A stretch of 64,000 nucleotides of DNA from assembly GCF_025200925.1 (NCBI RefSeq), contig NZ_CP104174.1:2294001-2358000 (forward strand), read 5' to 3'. This DNA is from Bradyrhizobium sp. CB1015 (GTDB lineage: Bacteria > Pseudomonadota > Alphaproteobacteria > Rhizobiales > Xanthobacteraceae). Positions 46,218-54,990 of the stretch are shown here, in pieces. Position numbers and translations under genes: made by a program. The notes under the pieces are model-generated. The model ran no database searches, was not told the origin of the DNA, and worked only from the letters and a program-made list of their open reading frames with translations. The first letter of the stretch is position 1, and the number at the start of each line of letters is the position of its first letter.

Positions 46218-48926
46218 TCATTCCGGCCGCTGGCCGGATGCGGTGCCGTCGCCGCGCGGCAGGGTAATGATAAACTCAGTAAATGCGCCAGGCTCGGTCT
46301 CGACGTCGATCCTGCCGCCGTGTTGTTTGACAATGATGTCATGGGTCATTGAGAGGCCGAGCCCCGTTCCTTCTCCGGCCGGTTTGGTGGTGAAGAAGGG
46401 ATCGAAAATCTTTTCTCTAACTTCGGGCGAAATGCCGACACCATTGTCCCGAATCCGGATTTCGACTGTCCTGCCAAGATTCTTGGTGGCAGCGCTAAGG
46501 ACAGGCTCAAAGGTATCGTCGGCTGCTTCGGCCTTTCGCCTAGTCGCGGCATAGAAACCGTTCGAGATCAGATTAAGCAACGCGCGCGTGATCTCCTGCG
46601 GAAACAGCTCGGCCGCACCCGCATTCGCATCGAAGTCGCGCTGCAGCGCGATGCTGAAGCCGGGCTTTTCGGCGCGTGCGCCGTGGTAGGCAAGATTGAG
46701 GCTTTCATCCACCAGCGAATTGATGTCGGCGGGCCGCTGCTCACCCGGCCGCTCGCGGGAATGCAGCAGCATGTTCTTGACGATGGAGTCGGCGCGCTTG
46801 CCGTGCTGGACCACCTTTGCGAGATTGTCCTTCAGGAGGCCGGTGAGTTCATTGACTTCGCCGCGAATGCTTTCAGTGAGAGTGGTCGAGGCGAGGATGT
46901 CGTTCAGCTCGTCCGTCAGCTCGGCAGACAGCGCCGCGAAATTGTTGACGAAGTTGAGAGGGTTCTTGATCTCATGCGCGATGCCGGCAGTGAGCTGGCC
47001 GAGGGAAGCGAGCTTCTCGGTCTGCACCAGCCGGTCCTGCGCGGCGCGGAGATCATCGAGTGAGGAGGCAAGTTCTTTGGTGCGGGACTGCACCTCGTCG
47101 AAGAGGCGCACATTCTCGATCGCAATCACCGCCTGGTCGGCGAAGCTGGCAACGAGTTCGATCTGCTTGTCGTTGAACGGCCGGACTGAGCGACGTGCGA
47201 GGACAATGGCGCCGATTGGGCTGCCTTCTCGCAGCAAGGGCACACCAAGGAAGCTACGGGGAGTGCCACTCAGTTCCTGGCCTTCAAAGGAGTAGTCGGG
47301 GTCTTCGAGCACATCGGTGACATGGATCACCTTGTCGCCCAGCAAGGTCCGGCCCGTGATCGTGCGCTTGTCCGGCACGACGGGGAGATCTCTGACATAT
47401 TCGGCGAATTCTGCGGGGAAGCCGTAGGAACCTGCCCGGAAATAAACATTGCCCATCTTGCGGGTAATCGCCGCCATATCGGCTTCGCATAGTCGTGCCG
47501 CCGATTCGACCAGCGTATCGAGCACGGCCTGCAAGTCGAATGCGGAGCGGCTGATGACCTTGAGCACGTCGGCGGTCGTCGTCTGCTGTTGCAGGGCCTC
47601 GGTCAAATCCTCGGTGCGCTCGCGCAGCTCGCGGAGCAGCCGCGTGTTCTCGATGGCGATCACCGCCTGTGCCGCAAAATTTTCTAGCAACTCGACCTGC
47701 TTGTCGCTGAACTCTTGCACCTCCTTGCGGTAGACGGCAAAGGCGCCGACAAGCTCGCTCTCCTTGAGCATCGGCACAATCAGAACGGTGCGGGCTGCGG
47801 CGACCTTGTAGATCAGATCGTCGGGATGCTCGGTGGCGATATCGGCAATGTGAACCAGCGCCTTGGTCTCGACGAGGCGCCCCAGCGAAGGTGCCCCATC
47901 AAACGGCGCGATGAAGTGTGGCGGCGTTTCCTGGTCGGGCGCGTACAATTCCGGCACGTTTTGCGTAGCCATTCGCGCCACCCGCCGCAACCTGTCGCCT
48001 TCGTACAGGAGCAGCGTGCCAAAACTGGCACGGCAGATGCGCACGGCATTTTCCAGCATGGCCTCGAACACCGGCCCAAGTCCGCCAGGCGAGCGGGATA
48101 TGACTTGCAGCACTTCCGACGTCGCAGTCTGCTGCTCCAGCGCCTCGGTGAGATCGTCAGTGCGCTGGCGAAGCTCGTTGAGCAGCCGCGTGTTCTCGAT
48201 GGCGATCACGGCCTGCTTGGTGAAGTTTTCCACCAGCGCGATCTGCTTGTCGGTGAAGGGACGGACCTCTTGGCGGTAGATCGTAATCACGCCGAGGAGT
48301 TCATCCTCCTTCAACATGGGCACAACCAGGATCGTCCGGGCACCGGCGATATCGACAAGCCCAACGACATTGGGAACGCCGGCTAAATAGGCGGGGTTCG
48401 TTTTGAGATCATGCTCATGCACGACCTGATGGGTGCGGACGATCCGGGCCATCGGCGTGTCCGGATGATGCGGCCGGATCGGCGTCTGCTGCCGGAACGC
48501 GGCGAACGCCGGCGGGGTGTTGTGGCGGGCAACGTTGTTGAATTCCTCGCCGTTCCACATGTTCATCGTGCCGAAATTCGCCTCGCAGACACGGCAGGCG
48601 TTCTCGAGCATCTTCCGGAACACGGGATCGAGCTCGCCCGGCGAGGAGCTGATGATCTCCAGGATTTCAGAAGTCGCGGTCTGCTGCTCCAGCGCTTGAT
48701 CCAGCTCTACAGTCCGACGTTCAAGCTGCGCCTGTAGATCGGCAACCGAAACTGCCTCGCGACGAGTGGCAGATGGGGCTATCCCGCACTTGGTCTTGGC
48801 CGATTTGCGACCTTTTGGCGCACTTCTCCTGCGGGCTCTCGCCTTGGCTGCCTTGTTGCCCGTCTTTACCACGCGCGTCATTCCGGCCCCTGGATCGAGA
48901 GCGGGCATCTTATCTGTCTTGGCCAT
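46218..48926 (-). CDS. Sensor histidine kinase with three GAF domains
   Basis: A 902-aa cytoplasmic kinase. After a basic N-terminus come three GAF domains (about 95-255, 285-440, 465-620), each preceded by a similar helical linker ([20 protein letters not shown]). Then HisKA with [20 protein letters not shown] (phosphoacceptor His near 665) and an HATPase with [33 protein letters not shown] and [12 protein letters not shown]. No membrane helix, so it senses a soluble signal. No response regulator is adjacent; the nearest is a single receiver gene at 53972. Confidence 0.9.
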   Translation of the reverse strand: MAKTDKMPALDPGAGMTRVVKTGNKAAKARARRRSAPKGRKSAKTKCGIAPSATRREAVSVADLQAQLERRTVELDQALEQQTATSEILEIISSSPGELDPVFRKMLENACRVCEANFGTMNMWNGEEFNNVARHNTPPAFAAFRQQTPIRPHHPDTPMARIVRTHQVVHEHDLKTNPAYLAGVPNVVGLVDIAGARTILVVPMLKEDELLGVITIYRQEVRPFTDKQIALVENFTKQAVIAIENTRLLNELRQRTDDLTEALEQQTATSEVLQVISRSPGGLGPVFEAMLENAVRICRASFGTLLLYEGDRLRRVARMATQNVPELYAPDQETPPHFIAPFDGAPSLGRLVETKALVHIADIATEHPDDLIYKVAAARTVLIVPMLKESELVGAFAVYRKEVQEFSDKQVELLENFAAQAVIAIENTRLLRELRERTEDLTEALQQQTTTADVLKVISRSAFDLQAVLDTLVESAARLCEADMAAITRKMGNVYFRAGSYGFPAEFAEYVRDLPVVPDKRTITGRTLLGDKVIHVTDVLEDPDYSFEGQELSGTPRSFLGVPLLREGSPIGAIVLARRSVRPFNDKQIELVASFADQAVIAIENVRLFDEVQSRTKELASSLDDLRAAQDRLVQTEKLASLGQLTAGIAHEIKNPLNFVNNFAALSAELTDELNDILASTTLTESIRGEVNELTGLLKDNLAKVVQHGKRADSIVKNMLLHSRERPGEQRPADINSLVDESLNLAYHGARAEKPGFSIALQRDFDANAGAAELFPQEITRALLNLISNGFYAATRRKAEAADDTFEPVLSAATKNLGRTVEIRIRDNGVGISPEVREKIFDPFFTTKPAGEGTGLGLSMTHDIIVKQHGGRIDVETEPGAFTEFIITLPRGDGTASGQRPE

Positions 48927-49152
48927 CGGAACGGAAGGGGCGGATTCGCCCCAGTCAGCCGCAGACTAGCCGCTTAACGTCCGAGTTGGGTCAATCGCGA
49001 CGGTTTGGCCCGATTTAAGTAAGCTCCGGTCTACTCATTACAGCGGACATATCCTCGGCCGTGCGATGCGGCAGCGATGGGCCACCTTCAGACATGGCTC
49101 GCTTGCTTCCTCTCTGTGATGGCAACATCCCGAGCAGCATCTTTCCCGGCGC

Positions 49153-49812
49153 TCACCAAATGCCCGGGATGAGCCGCCATCGGACCCGCGCGGCGTAATC
49201 CGAATAGCCCGCAAGCTCTATCTGAAGAATTCGATCCTCCGTGACGGTGCGATAGAGCAGAAACGGCAGGCTGAAGATCACAACGACCGCGGCCGCGAGC
49301 CAAGATCCAAGTGCGGGTCCGCTTGCCGCTATGATCAGAATCCCGCCGGTGTATCCGGGATGGCGGACGAAGGCGTAGGGTCCCGTGGTGACGACGCGCT
49401 GACCGCGGTCGGTCTGGATGCGAATGACTGAGGAAAAAAACCTGTTGACGCGCATAGCCCATAGTGCCAAGGCGTAGCCAGCTGCGAACGTGAACAGGCA
49501 AACACCTTGCAGCCAGCCGGGCACGTTGTCGCTCCAATGGAAACGGCCACGGTCGAGCCCGGCAACGATCCAATGCATGAACAGAACCAGCGAGAAGAAC
49601 CTCAACGCGAGCGGCGGCTTCTTGCCGCCCGGCCGCATGCGTTCGTGAAGGAGGTCCGGATCGAGTGCCGCGAACGAAACGATCATGACGGCGGCCAGAA
49701 TTGCGAGATACGCCCAAAAGTCCGGGATGGCGACCGTCCCGGCTGCCGCGAACAATGCGGCCGCCGCGGCCACTACGAACAAAGCTGCCTCGAGGTAAGC
49801 GGTGACTGGCAT
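49153..49812 (-). CDS. ICMT/PEMT-like membrane methyltransferase
   Basis: A 219-aa integral membrane protein with about five hydrophobic helices. The C-terminal block GQRVVTTGPYAFVRHPGYTG and EDRILQIELAGYSDYAARVR is the conserved SAM-binding core of isoprenylcysteine carboxyl methyltransferase-like and phospholipid methyltransferase families. Its substrate is unknown. Stop lies 23 bp after the ... of the MAPEG gene (49836), so the two may be co-transcribed. Confidence 0.82.
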   Translation of the reverse strand: MPVTAYLEAALFVVAAAAALFAAAGTVAIPDFWAYLAILAAVMIVSFAALDPDLLHERMRPGGKKPPLALRFFSLVLFMHWIVAGLDRGRFHWSDNVPGWLQGVCLFTFAAGYALALWAMRVNRFFSSVIRIQTDRGQRVVTTGPYAFVRHPGYTGGILIIAASGPALGSWLAAAVVVIFSLPFLLYRTVTEDRILQIELAGYSDYAARVRWRLIPGIW

Positions 49813-49835
49813 CCGCTACCTTACCATTTCAGCCG

Positions 49836-50231
49836 TCATTTCAGGAATAGACCGGCAACATTCATCAGGATGCCGATAGTCGGGATGTTCCACACGAGCG
49901 AACGAGCTAACGGCAAGTCCACCCTATACAGGATTGCGTAGGCGATGCGGCCCCAAAAGTAGAAGTGGGCTCCCCACACCGTGAGCCAGTTGTGTGTGTT
50001 CGTCACGGTGACGACAAGAATTGCAGCGGCGAAGAATGGAAAGGTCTCAAGATAGTTTCGAAGCGCTCGATCCGCTCTTCCGGCAACGCCGGTGAGCGGC
50101 GCAACGCTGTGTTCCCTTGAGCTGCCTGTCCATCGATAGCCGCGTTGCCCGCTCTGCAAGTGCGACACGATGATGATGTGCACGATGCCTAGGACTACGC
50201 TTGCGACGAGCAGGACGACTTCGATGGTCAT
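49836..50231 (-). CDS. MAPEG-family membrane protein
   Basis: A 131-aa protein with four hydrophobic segments: IEVVLLVASVVLGIVHIIIV, then RALRNYLETFPFFAAAILVV, TVWGAHFYFWGRIAYAILYR and IPTIGILMNVAGLF. The RALRNxxE..PFF and YxxGRxxYxxxY patterns are MAPEG signatures. MAPEG proteins use glutathione or lipid substrates. ATG 50231 is chosen by family length; a longer frame to 50384 enters the MITE-like repeat. Confidence 0.82.
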   Translation of the reverse strand: MTIEVVLLVASVVLGIVHIIIVSHLQSGQRGYRWTGSSREHSVAPLTGVAGRADRALRNYLETFPFFAAAILVVTVTNTHNWLTVWGAHFYFWGRIAYAILYRVDLPLARSLVWNIPTIGILMNVAGLFLK

Positions 50232-50277
50232 AGAAGACAGTATACCCTCAGCCGCGTGGATGTCTGTTATGGGTCTT

Positions 50278-50433
50278 GGCTGTGTGAAAACGCCCCGACG
50301 GTCGAGTGCGATAGCACAAGTTTTTCGTCGAAGGCCGATGTAGCGCTCATGCTCGCAAGCAATTTCAAGCGAAATGGCGAACAAAAGAACGTGGTTCTAG
50401 CTGGCTTTCGACTGTTCGCGTTTTTACACAGCC
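50278..50433. mobile_element. 156-bp MITE-like element with 16-bp terminal inverted repeats
   Basis: Ends GGCTGTGTGAAAACGC (50278-50293) and GCGTTTTTACACAGCC (50418-50433) are inverted repeats with one mismatch in 16. The interior has no ORF. It lies between divergent genes. The size and structure suit a miniature inverted-repeat element or a REP-like palindromic unit. Confidence 0.65.
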
Positions 50434-50635
50434 AGGGTCAGACTCTGCCCTCAATGTGCCGGATCGGGGCTTCCGGTCCTCCCTGACAAGCGGATTTTTT
50501 GAGGCGCATCGAACGTCGCCGTCGGCCATGTCCGGACCCTTGCACTTCCATTCCGAAGGATGAAAATCCACTGGCTTTCCGCTATTTTGTGTTGAGCCGC
50601 AGTTCTGAAGCGGCGATCTCGAAACGAGGTTCGCG

Positions 50636-51381
50636 ATGACCTCCAGGTCCTCGATCAGGCGGTTCGGCGCGCCGCTGGTCGCTTTTTTTCTGACCATCTG
50701 GCCATTGGTTCCTCCGGTACGTGCTATTGAGGGCGCTGCAAAGGTTGGCGTGGTGTCCTTTGGCCTGTATGGGGATCAAGGCGTGTTTAGATCCGAGGCG
50801 ATCAGCGCGGCTCAGGTCGTGGCCGGTCGTTTCGAGACTGGACCGATCAACGTGGAGTACAATTCCAAGAAAGGGGGAAGTGCAACGATCGAAGCTCTGA
50901 CCAAGTCGTTGCAGACGGCAGCCAACCGCTTGGATCCCGAGAAAGATGTTCTGATTTGATTCTCACCTCGCATGGCTCTCCTGATGGCCTTGCAATCAAG
51001 GCGGGGCGGCTGACAGAAACGCTTACGCCATCTCGTCTCCGCGACATGCTCGCGAAGACAAGTGTGCGACACAAGGTGGTGGTCATCTCGGCTTGTTATT
51101 CCGGGGTTTTTATTCCGCGCCTGGCGACTCCCGATGTGCTGGTCATCACCGCAGCCGATGACAAGCATCCGTCCTTCGGCTGCCAGGACAAGGCCAAGTG
51201 GACCTATTTTGGGGACGCTTTTTTCAACGTCGCGCTCCGGAAAGCCGTCAGCCTGAAGGATGCGTTTCTCGATGCGCGCTCACTCGTCCGGAAGCGAGAA
51301 TTGCGGGAACATTTCGAGCCGTCGAATCCGCTCATGGCGGGCGGTGCAGACGTGCTGCCATTGCTCGTCGGACGCCCTTGA
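50636..51381 (+). pseudogene. C13 (legumain/caspase-like) peptidase split by a frameshift
   Basis: Frame 1 (50636-50959): signal-like N-terminus (LVAFFLTIWPLVPPVRA), then VGVVSFGLYGDQGVFRSEAI up to LDPEKDVLI-stop. Frame 2 (50956-51381): ILTSHGSPDGLAIKAGRLTE, KVVVISACYSGVFIPRLATP and PSFGCQDKAKWTYFGDAFFN. The catalytic His (TSHG) and Cys (SACYSG) are both in frame 2. The protein joins perfectly if one T is added to the run near 50956, giving DVLILILTSHG. The two frames overlap as TTGA, so coupled re-initiation at TTG is an alternative to a broken gene. Relatives are secreted or membrane-linked cysteine peptidases. Confidence 0.78.
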
Positions 51382-51584
51382 ACACCCGCCGTGAACGCCG
51401 GCGCATCGCCGTTTCCGGTCACCCTCGATAAGCAGACTATTTGGCTGCCCGCTTAGACTTCGCATTCGAGCCAAACGCAGGCACTTCACATTTGCTGGCA
51501 GAAAGCTTGCGCTGCGCGAGATTAACGTAGGAATCGGGCCAGTCGACTCTCTCTTGGATGCCGGAAGATATTGCTTCCGGTTCG

Positions 51585-52400
51585 CTTACTCGTAGTCCAG
51601 CATCCCGAGGATACCTTGCGCATCGCGCCATGATACCTTCGAGATGTTTCCGCTCGGCTTCTGCGAACAACTTCGTTCCCCTGCCTTTGCGGTGGTTGCT
51701 GAACGCGATGAGCTTGTGGCGCGGAAGGGATGACCTTTAGCCGCTTCTTGCGCTCCAGGAGCGGCAGCGCGCGCAGGTCGTCACCCTCTGCGAACATGAG
51801 GTCGAACGCGCAGTACAAAAGCTTGGCCTTGTGGCGAAAGGCGTTTTGAAGGAACTGAAAATGGGGTACGCCGTCCCTGCCAATTGGTCGGCGGCGACCG
51901 CCACGACTCCCCCCTCGAGCGCCATGTCGTGCCCCTGCGGCATCAGGCGGCGCGGCGAGCGAGCGCCGCTTCTGGCGGAGGTAGCGCGTGATATCCGCAA
52001 GCGTCATCGCGTTTAGGACCCGGTCGGCAGGGACACCGCCCTTGCGGGCCATCTCGACGCCCCAGTGCATGTGGTCGAGCTCGAGAATCGAGTGCGCGTC
52101 CGGATTGATGCTCATCATGCAGCCGAAATCGAGCGCCGCTTGGTGCCAGCGCCAATCGAGGTCTAGCCGCCACGGATGAGCGTTGATCTCGACGACCACG
52201 TCATGCTTTGCGCAAGCCCGAAGCACCTTCTCGACATCGATTTCGTAGCCCGGTCGCCGCTGGAGCTGCCGCCCGGTCATGTGGCCGATGATGGTCGTGT
52301 GAGGATCGGAAATGGCCCGCAGCAGGCGCTGCGTCTGGGCTTTGCGGTCCAGTTTGAACCGGCCGTGGATGCTGGCGACGACGAAGTCGAAACGGTCAAG
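51585..52400 (-). pseudogene. DNA polymerase X PHP domain joined to a DNA-ligase fragment
   Basis: From about 52397 to 51960 the frame reads as the C-terminal PHP domain of bacterial PolX: FDFVVASIHGRFKLDRKAQT, IIGHMTGRQLQRRPGYEIDV, VEINAHPWRLDLDWRWH, SINPDAHSILELDHMHWGVE. From about 51945 it switches to an ATP-dependent ligase: LLYCAFDLMFAEGDDLRALP and LLERKKRLK, with KLFAEAERKHLEGIMA continuing in another frame to about 51600. The PolX N-terminus (polymerase core) is missing, and several frameshifts occur. A deletion fusion of two repair genes. Confidence 0.78.
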
Positions 52401-52579
52401 CCCGGCCGCGGCAGCAGTAGCGAGGAGTACAGGTGAACCGACGCCAGCTTGTTCAAGGCTCATCGGCGACGCTCTTCTGGCCGACGCCTGCACGGGTGCG
52501 GAAGTTAAAATTAGCCGCAATGATGCAACGCTCCCACAGCACATCGGTGCTAAGTTACCCCGAGCCGGGGGTATGACAG

Positions 52580-52807
52580 TTGGCCATCTATCGAATACTT
52601 CAAAACTCACCTCTGGGGCCGGAAGAGATTGCACGGCTTTCGAGAGCCTACGAAGAGGCGCTCCGCAGGATCGGCGTGCAGGATCGCAACGACCCTCTGA
52701 CCGAACTGATCGCCAAGAAGATCATCGAGCTCGGTCAGACCGGCCTCAAGGATCCCGCCGAAATCTGCGGCCGGGCGGTCGAGGAATTAGACCTGCCGAA
52801 AGGATGA
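52580..52807 (+). CDS. Small hypothetical protein
   Basis: A 75-aa helical protein (LGPEEIARLSRAYEEALRRI, NDPLTELIAKKIIELGQTG, DPAEICGRAVEELDLP). The start is TTG 52580 with no strong ribosome site; another start is not available in frame. Similar small proteins with LSRAYEEALR and KIIELG are common in Bradyrhizobium. Function unknown. Confidence 0.6.
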   Translation: MAIYRILQNSPLGPEEIARLSRAYEEALRRIGVQDRNDPLTELIAKKIIELGQTGLKDPAEICGRAVEELDLPKG

Positions 52808-53028
52808 TTCCGTGGCAAGCGCAGTGTCGCGGGCCGTTCGACCTGGAGTACCCCGTATCGGAGGGGCGGCCGGTATCGCTGACTAAAGGGGCGTGAGCGC
52901 GGCAGGCAAGGCCACTCTCGTCGATAGAAACGGGCCTTCAACAACCAACTGGGCCCGCAGGATTGCCAAAATGGAACGACGTTCGTAGCCCATGCCGATG
53001 CCGACCTCGGGTCATGGCCTAGCCATTG

Positions 53029-53190
53029 TCAGCTTTCATGCCTGTGTCCTGCTGTTTCGGTGGGCGGGCTTGCCTCAAGCTCGGCGATGGTGTCCTGCAG
53101 CAGCCGCACGGCAAGCGGGTCGGTCGCCTCCGCGTGCAGCCTTCGGTATCGCTGCAGCTCTTCGAGTAGCTTCGGCGCTTGGGCGGCCAT
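53029..53190 (-). CDS. Very small helical hypothetical protein
   Basis: A 53-aa frame: MAAQAPKLLEELQRYRRLHA, EATDPLAVRLLQDTIAELEA, SPPTETAGHRHES. The central EATDPxxxRLLxDxIAELEA pattern recurs in very small Bradyrhizobium proteins. Too short to be found by a 60-aa cutoff. No strong ribosome site. Confidence 0.55.
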   Translation of the reverse strand: MAAQAPKLLEELQRYRRLHAEATDPLAVRLLQDTIAELEASPPTETAGHRHES

Positions 53191-53449
53191 GGTCTGTTGC
53201 GATCTCCAAACCGTCTGCGTCAGAACGGGTCCCGGGTTGCAGCCACGTTCGGCGAAATTCAGCGCATTCGCGCCTCAGGCGTCGAGCGCGAGCGAGACCG
53301 GCGTCCCCGCAACGGTCTATCCCCGACAATACCGTGGCCCGGGGAACCTGGACTCTTGTCCGGGCGGAGTTTCGCTGCCGCCGCCCGTCGCGCCTCGGTC
53401 AGGTCCCATCGCAGCGCGCTTCATGACCCTGCTGGCCGCTCCGTCCCTG

Positions 53450-53605
53450 TCACGCAGAAACCGCCGCCCGCCCCGCGTCAGTGATGCGGTATTCGATATC
53501 TCCGGATGGAAGCGGTTCGGTTTCCACGAGACCCAGCTCCACCAGCCGCGCCACGGTTTCATGGTCGAACAGCGGTGGGCTGATCCAGGATTCGCCGAGG
53601 AGGCT
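53450..53605 (-). pseudogene. Winged-helix-like C-terminal fragment
   Basis: The last 52 codons before the stop at 53450 read SLLGESWISPPLFDHETVAR, LVELGLVETEPLPSGDIEYR, ITDAGRAAVSA, like the end of a small winged-helix protein. Upstream the frame becomes antisense to the PRC-barrel gene, so its own 5' end is missing. The two genes appear fused tail-to-head by a rearrangement near 53605. Confidence 0.6.
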
Positions 53606-53962
53606 CTTCAGGATCGCGAGACGTTCAGCCTGATCGGAAGCGACAAGGTTGAGGGCACGAACGTGTACGGGGCCGGCGGGGAAAAGGTCGGCTACATCGA
53701 GCGCGTCATGATCGACAAGGTCAGCGGCAGGGTGGCCTACGCGGTGCTCAGCTTCGGCGGCCTGCTCGGCATCGGCGACGATCATTATCCGCTGCCCTGG
53801 CAGGCGCTGAAATACGACACGAACCTCGGTGGCTACGTCACCGGCATCACCCAGGACCAGCTCCGTGGCGCCCCCAAATACGCCGACGAGAGCAGTTGGA
53901 ATTGGAGCGACCCCGCGACCACGCGCTCGGTGAATGCCTATTACGGTGTGCCGGTCGCTTGA
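53561..53962 (+). CDS. PRC-barrel domain protein, start uncertain
   Basis: About 133 aa. DRETFSLIGSDKVEGTNVYG, AGGEKVGYIERVMIDKVSGR, VAYAVLSFGGLLGIGDDHYP and LPWQALKYDTNLGGYVTGIT form a typical PRC barrel, which in rhizobia is linked to stress and RNA or membrane roles. Family members start near the DRETF segment; no start codon is available there although GAGGAGG lies just upstream (53597-53603), so the start looks damaged. ATG 53561 is the nearest in-frame start and lies in the antisense of the winged-helix remnant. Confidence 0.65.
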   Translation: MVEQRWADPGFAEEALQDRETFSLIGSDKVEGTNVYGAGGEKVGYIERVMIDKVSGRVAYAVLSFGGLLGIGDDHYPLPWQALKYDTNLGGYVTGITQDQLRGAPKYADESSWNWSDPATTRSVNAYYGVPVA

Positions 53963-53971
53963 GGCTTGAAA

Positions 53972-54358
53972 GTGAGTAATGCCGTTCGTGTTCTGGTCGT
54001 CGAGGATGAGGCGCTGATCTGCAGCTTCATCGAGGACGCCTTGCTCGACGGCGGTTTCGAGGCCTGCTCGGTCCATTCGGGAGAGGCGGCCATGTCTACG
54101 TTTCGCGACGGCCGCGAGGGGTGTCGGGCGCTGCTGACGGACGTCAACCTGGGTGACGGCATCAGCGGATGGGAGCTGGCGCGGCAGATCAGGGAAATCA
54201 CGCCTGACTTTCCCGTGGTCTACATGACGAGCGCCAGCGCGCCGGATTGGAAATCGCAGGGCGTCGACGGCAGCGTCCTGATCCAGAAGCCCTTTGCGCC
54301 GGCGCAATTGGCCGCCGCCGTCTCGCAGCTGCTCGGTGGCGGGGCCGCGCCAAGTTGA
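53972..54358 (+). CDS. Single-domain response regulator
   Basis: A 128-aa receiver. Acidic pocket VLVVEDEAL, phosphoacceptor Asp near residue 57 in ALLTDVNLGDGISGWELARQ, Thr/Ser in VVYMTSAS, and Lys in SVLIQKPFAPAQL. No output domain, so it likely acts through protein contacts. GTG 53972 is 7 bp after GAGG; TTG 53966 is too close to it. It follows the PRC-barrel gene by 9 bp. Confidence 0.85.
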   Translation: MSNAVRVLVVEDEALICSFIEDALLDGGFEACSVHSGEAAMSTFRDGREGCRALLTDVNLGDGISGWELARQIREITPDFPVVYMTSASAPDWKSQGVDGSVLIQKPFAPAQLAAAVSQLLGGGAAPS

Positions 54359-54407
54359 ACCGGATCGTTGGGAGGCTGCGGATCGTTCGGCGCGGACCAA
54401 CGCATCG

Positions 54408-54641
54408 TCAGCGTGGCGACGATGCCTTGGCCTGGCATGCGGCCGCGGCGCGAGCCGTCGCTACCGCCATCCAGTCCCGCAGCAGGCCTCTGTCCTCCCG
54501 CGAAAAGGACGCGCGCCGCTTGAGATCGTCCAGCATCTCGCCGGGATGGCATCGCTCGAAGTCCTCGCGGATCAGCGACTCGAGGTAGGTCCGGTCCCAG
54601 GCGCCGGCTGATTCGAGATGCTGGTGCGGATCGGTCCTCAT
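54408..54641 (-). CDS. Small hypothetical protein
   Basis: A 77-aa frame: MRTDPHQHLESAGAWDRTYL, ESLIREDFERCHPGEMLDDL, KRRASFSREDRGLLRDWMAV, ending AACQAKASSPR. The REDFERCHPGExLDDLKxRAxFSxEDRGLLRDWM pattern looks conserved and helical. It is convergent with the response regulator. Function unknown; ribosome site weak. Confidence 0.55.
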   Translation of the reverse strand: MRTDPHQHLESAGAWDRTYLESLIREDFERCHPGEMLDDLKRRASFSREDRGLLRDWMAVATARAAAACQAKASSPR

Positions 54642-54990
54642 GGTTGGTGGGCACAATCGAGGGGGTCGGGATGCCTGCACAACGCAAGAGCGAATGTTGG
54701 TTCACGAGTCCATCTGCCCGATCGGCGAAAGACGTATCGAGGCCGACGGGTTCTCGAGTGAGGAGGCGAGGAGCCGGGAACTTGTGCAAGCCCAAGCTGT
54801 TCGCAACAACGGGGATCGCTTTGAAGGAGTCGTCACGATGATCGAAATGTCGATCGGCGCGGCTTTTAACCCCCGACCGGCGCCCAACGTTGACCCCATC
54901 TGATATGCAGTAAACGCCTGGATCCGTTTCGAGTTGGAGCAGTGAGCCGGGCTCAATGTTGGACGCCGAAAGGGCGCATTGCCTCACCCA
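54642..54990. other. Intergenic stretch before the DDE insertion sequence
   Basis: No gene supported. One + frame (54640-54903) is open but has no ribosome site or recognisable family. The left end of the IS begins at 54991. Confidence 0.45.

Noticed and set aside
53450..54400. 316-aa - strand frame covering the PRC and response-regulator region
   Set aside because: Only its last 50 residues look like a protein; the rest is antisense to two + strand genes.
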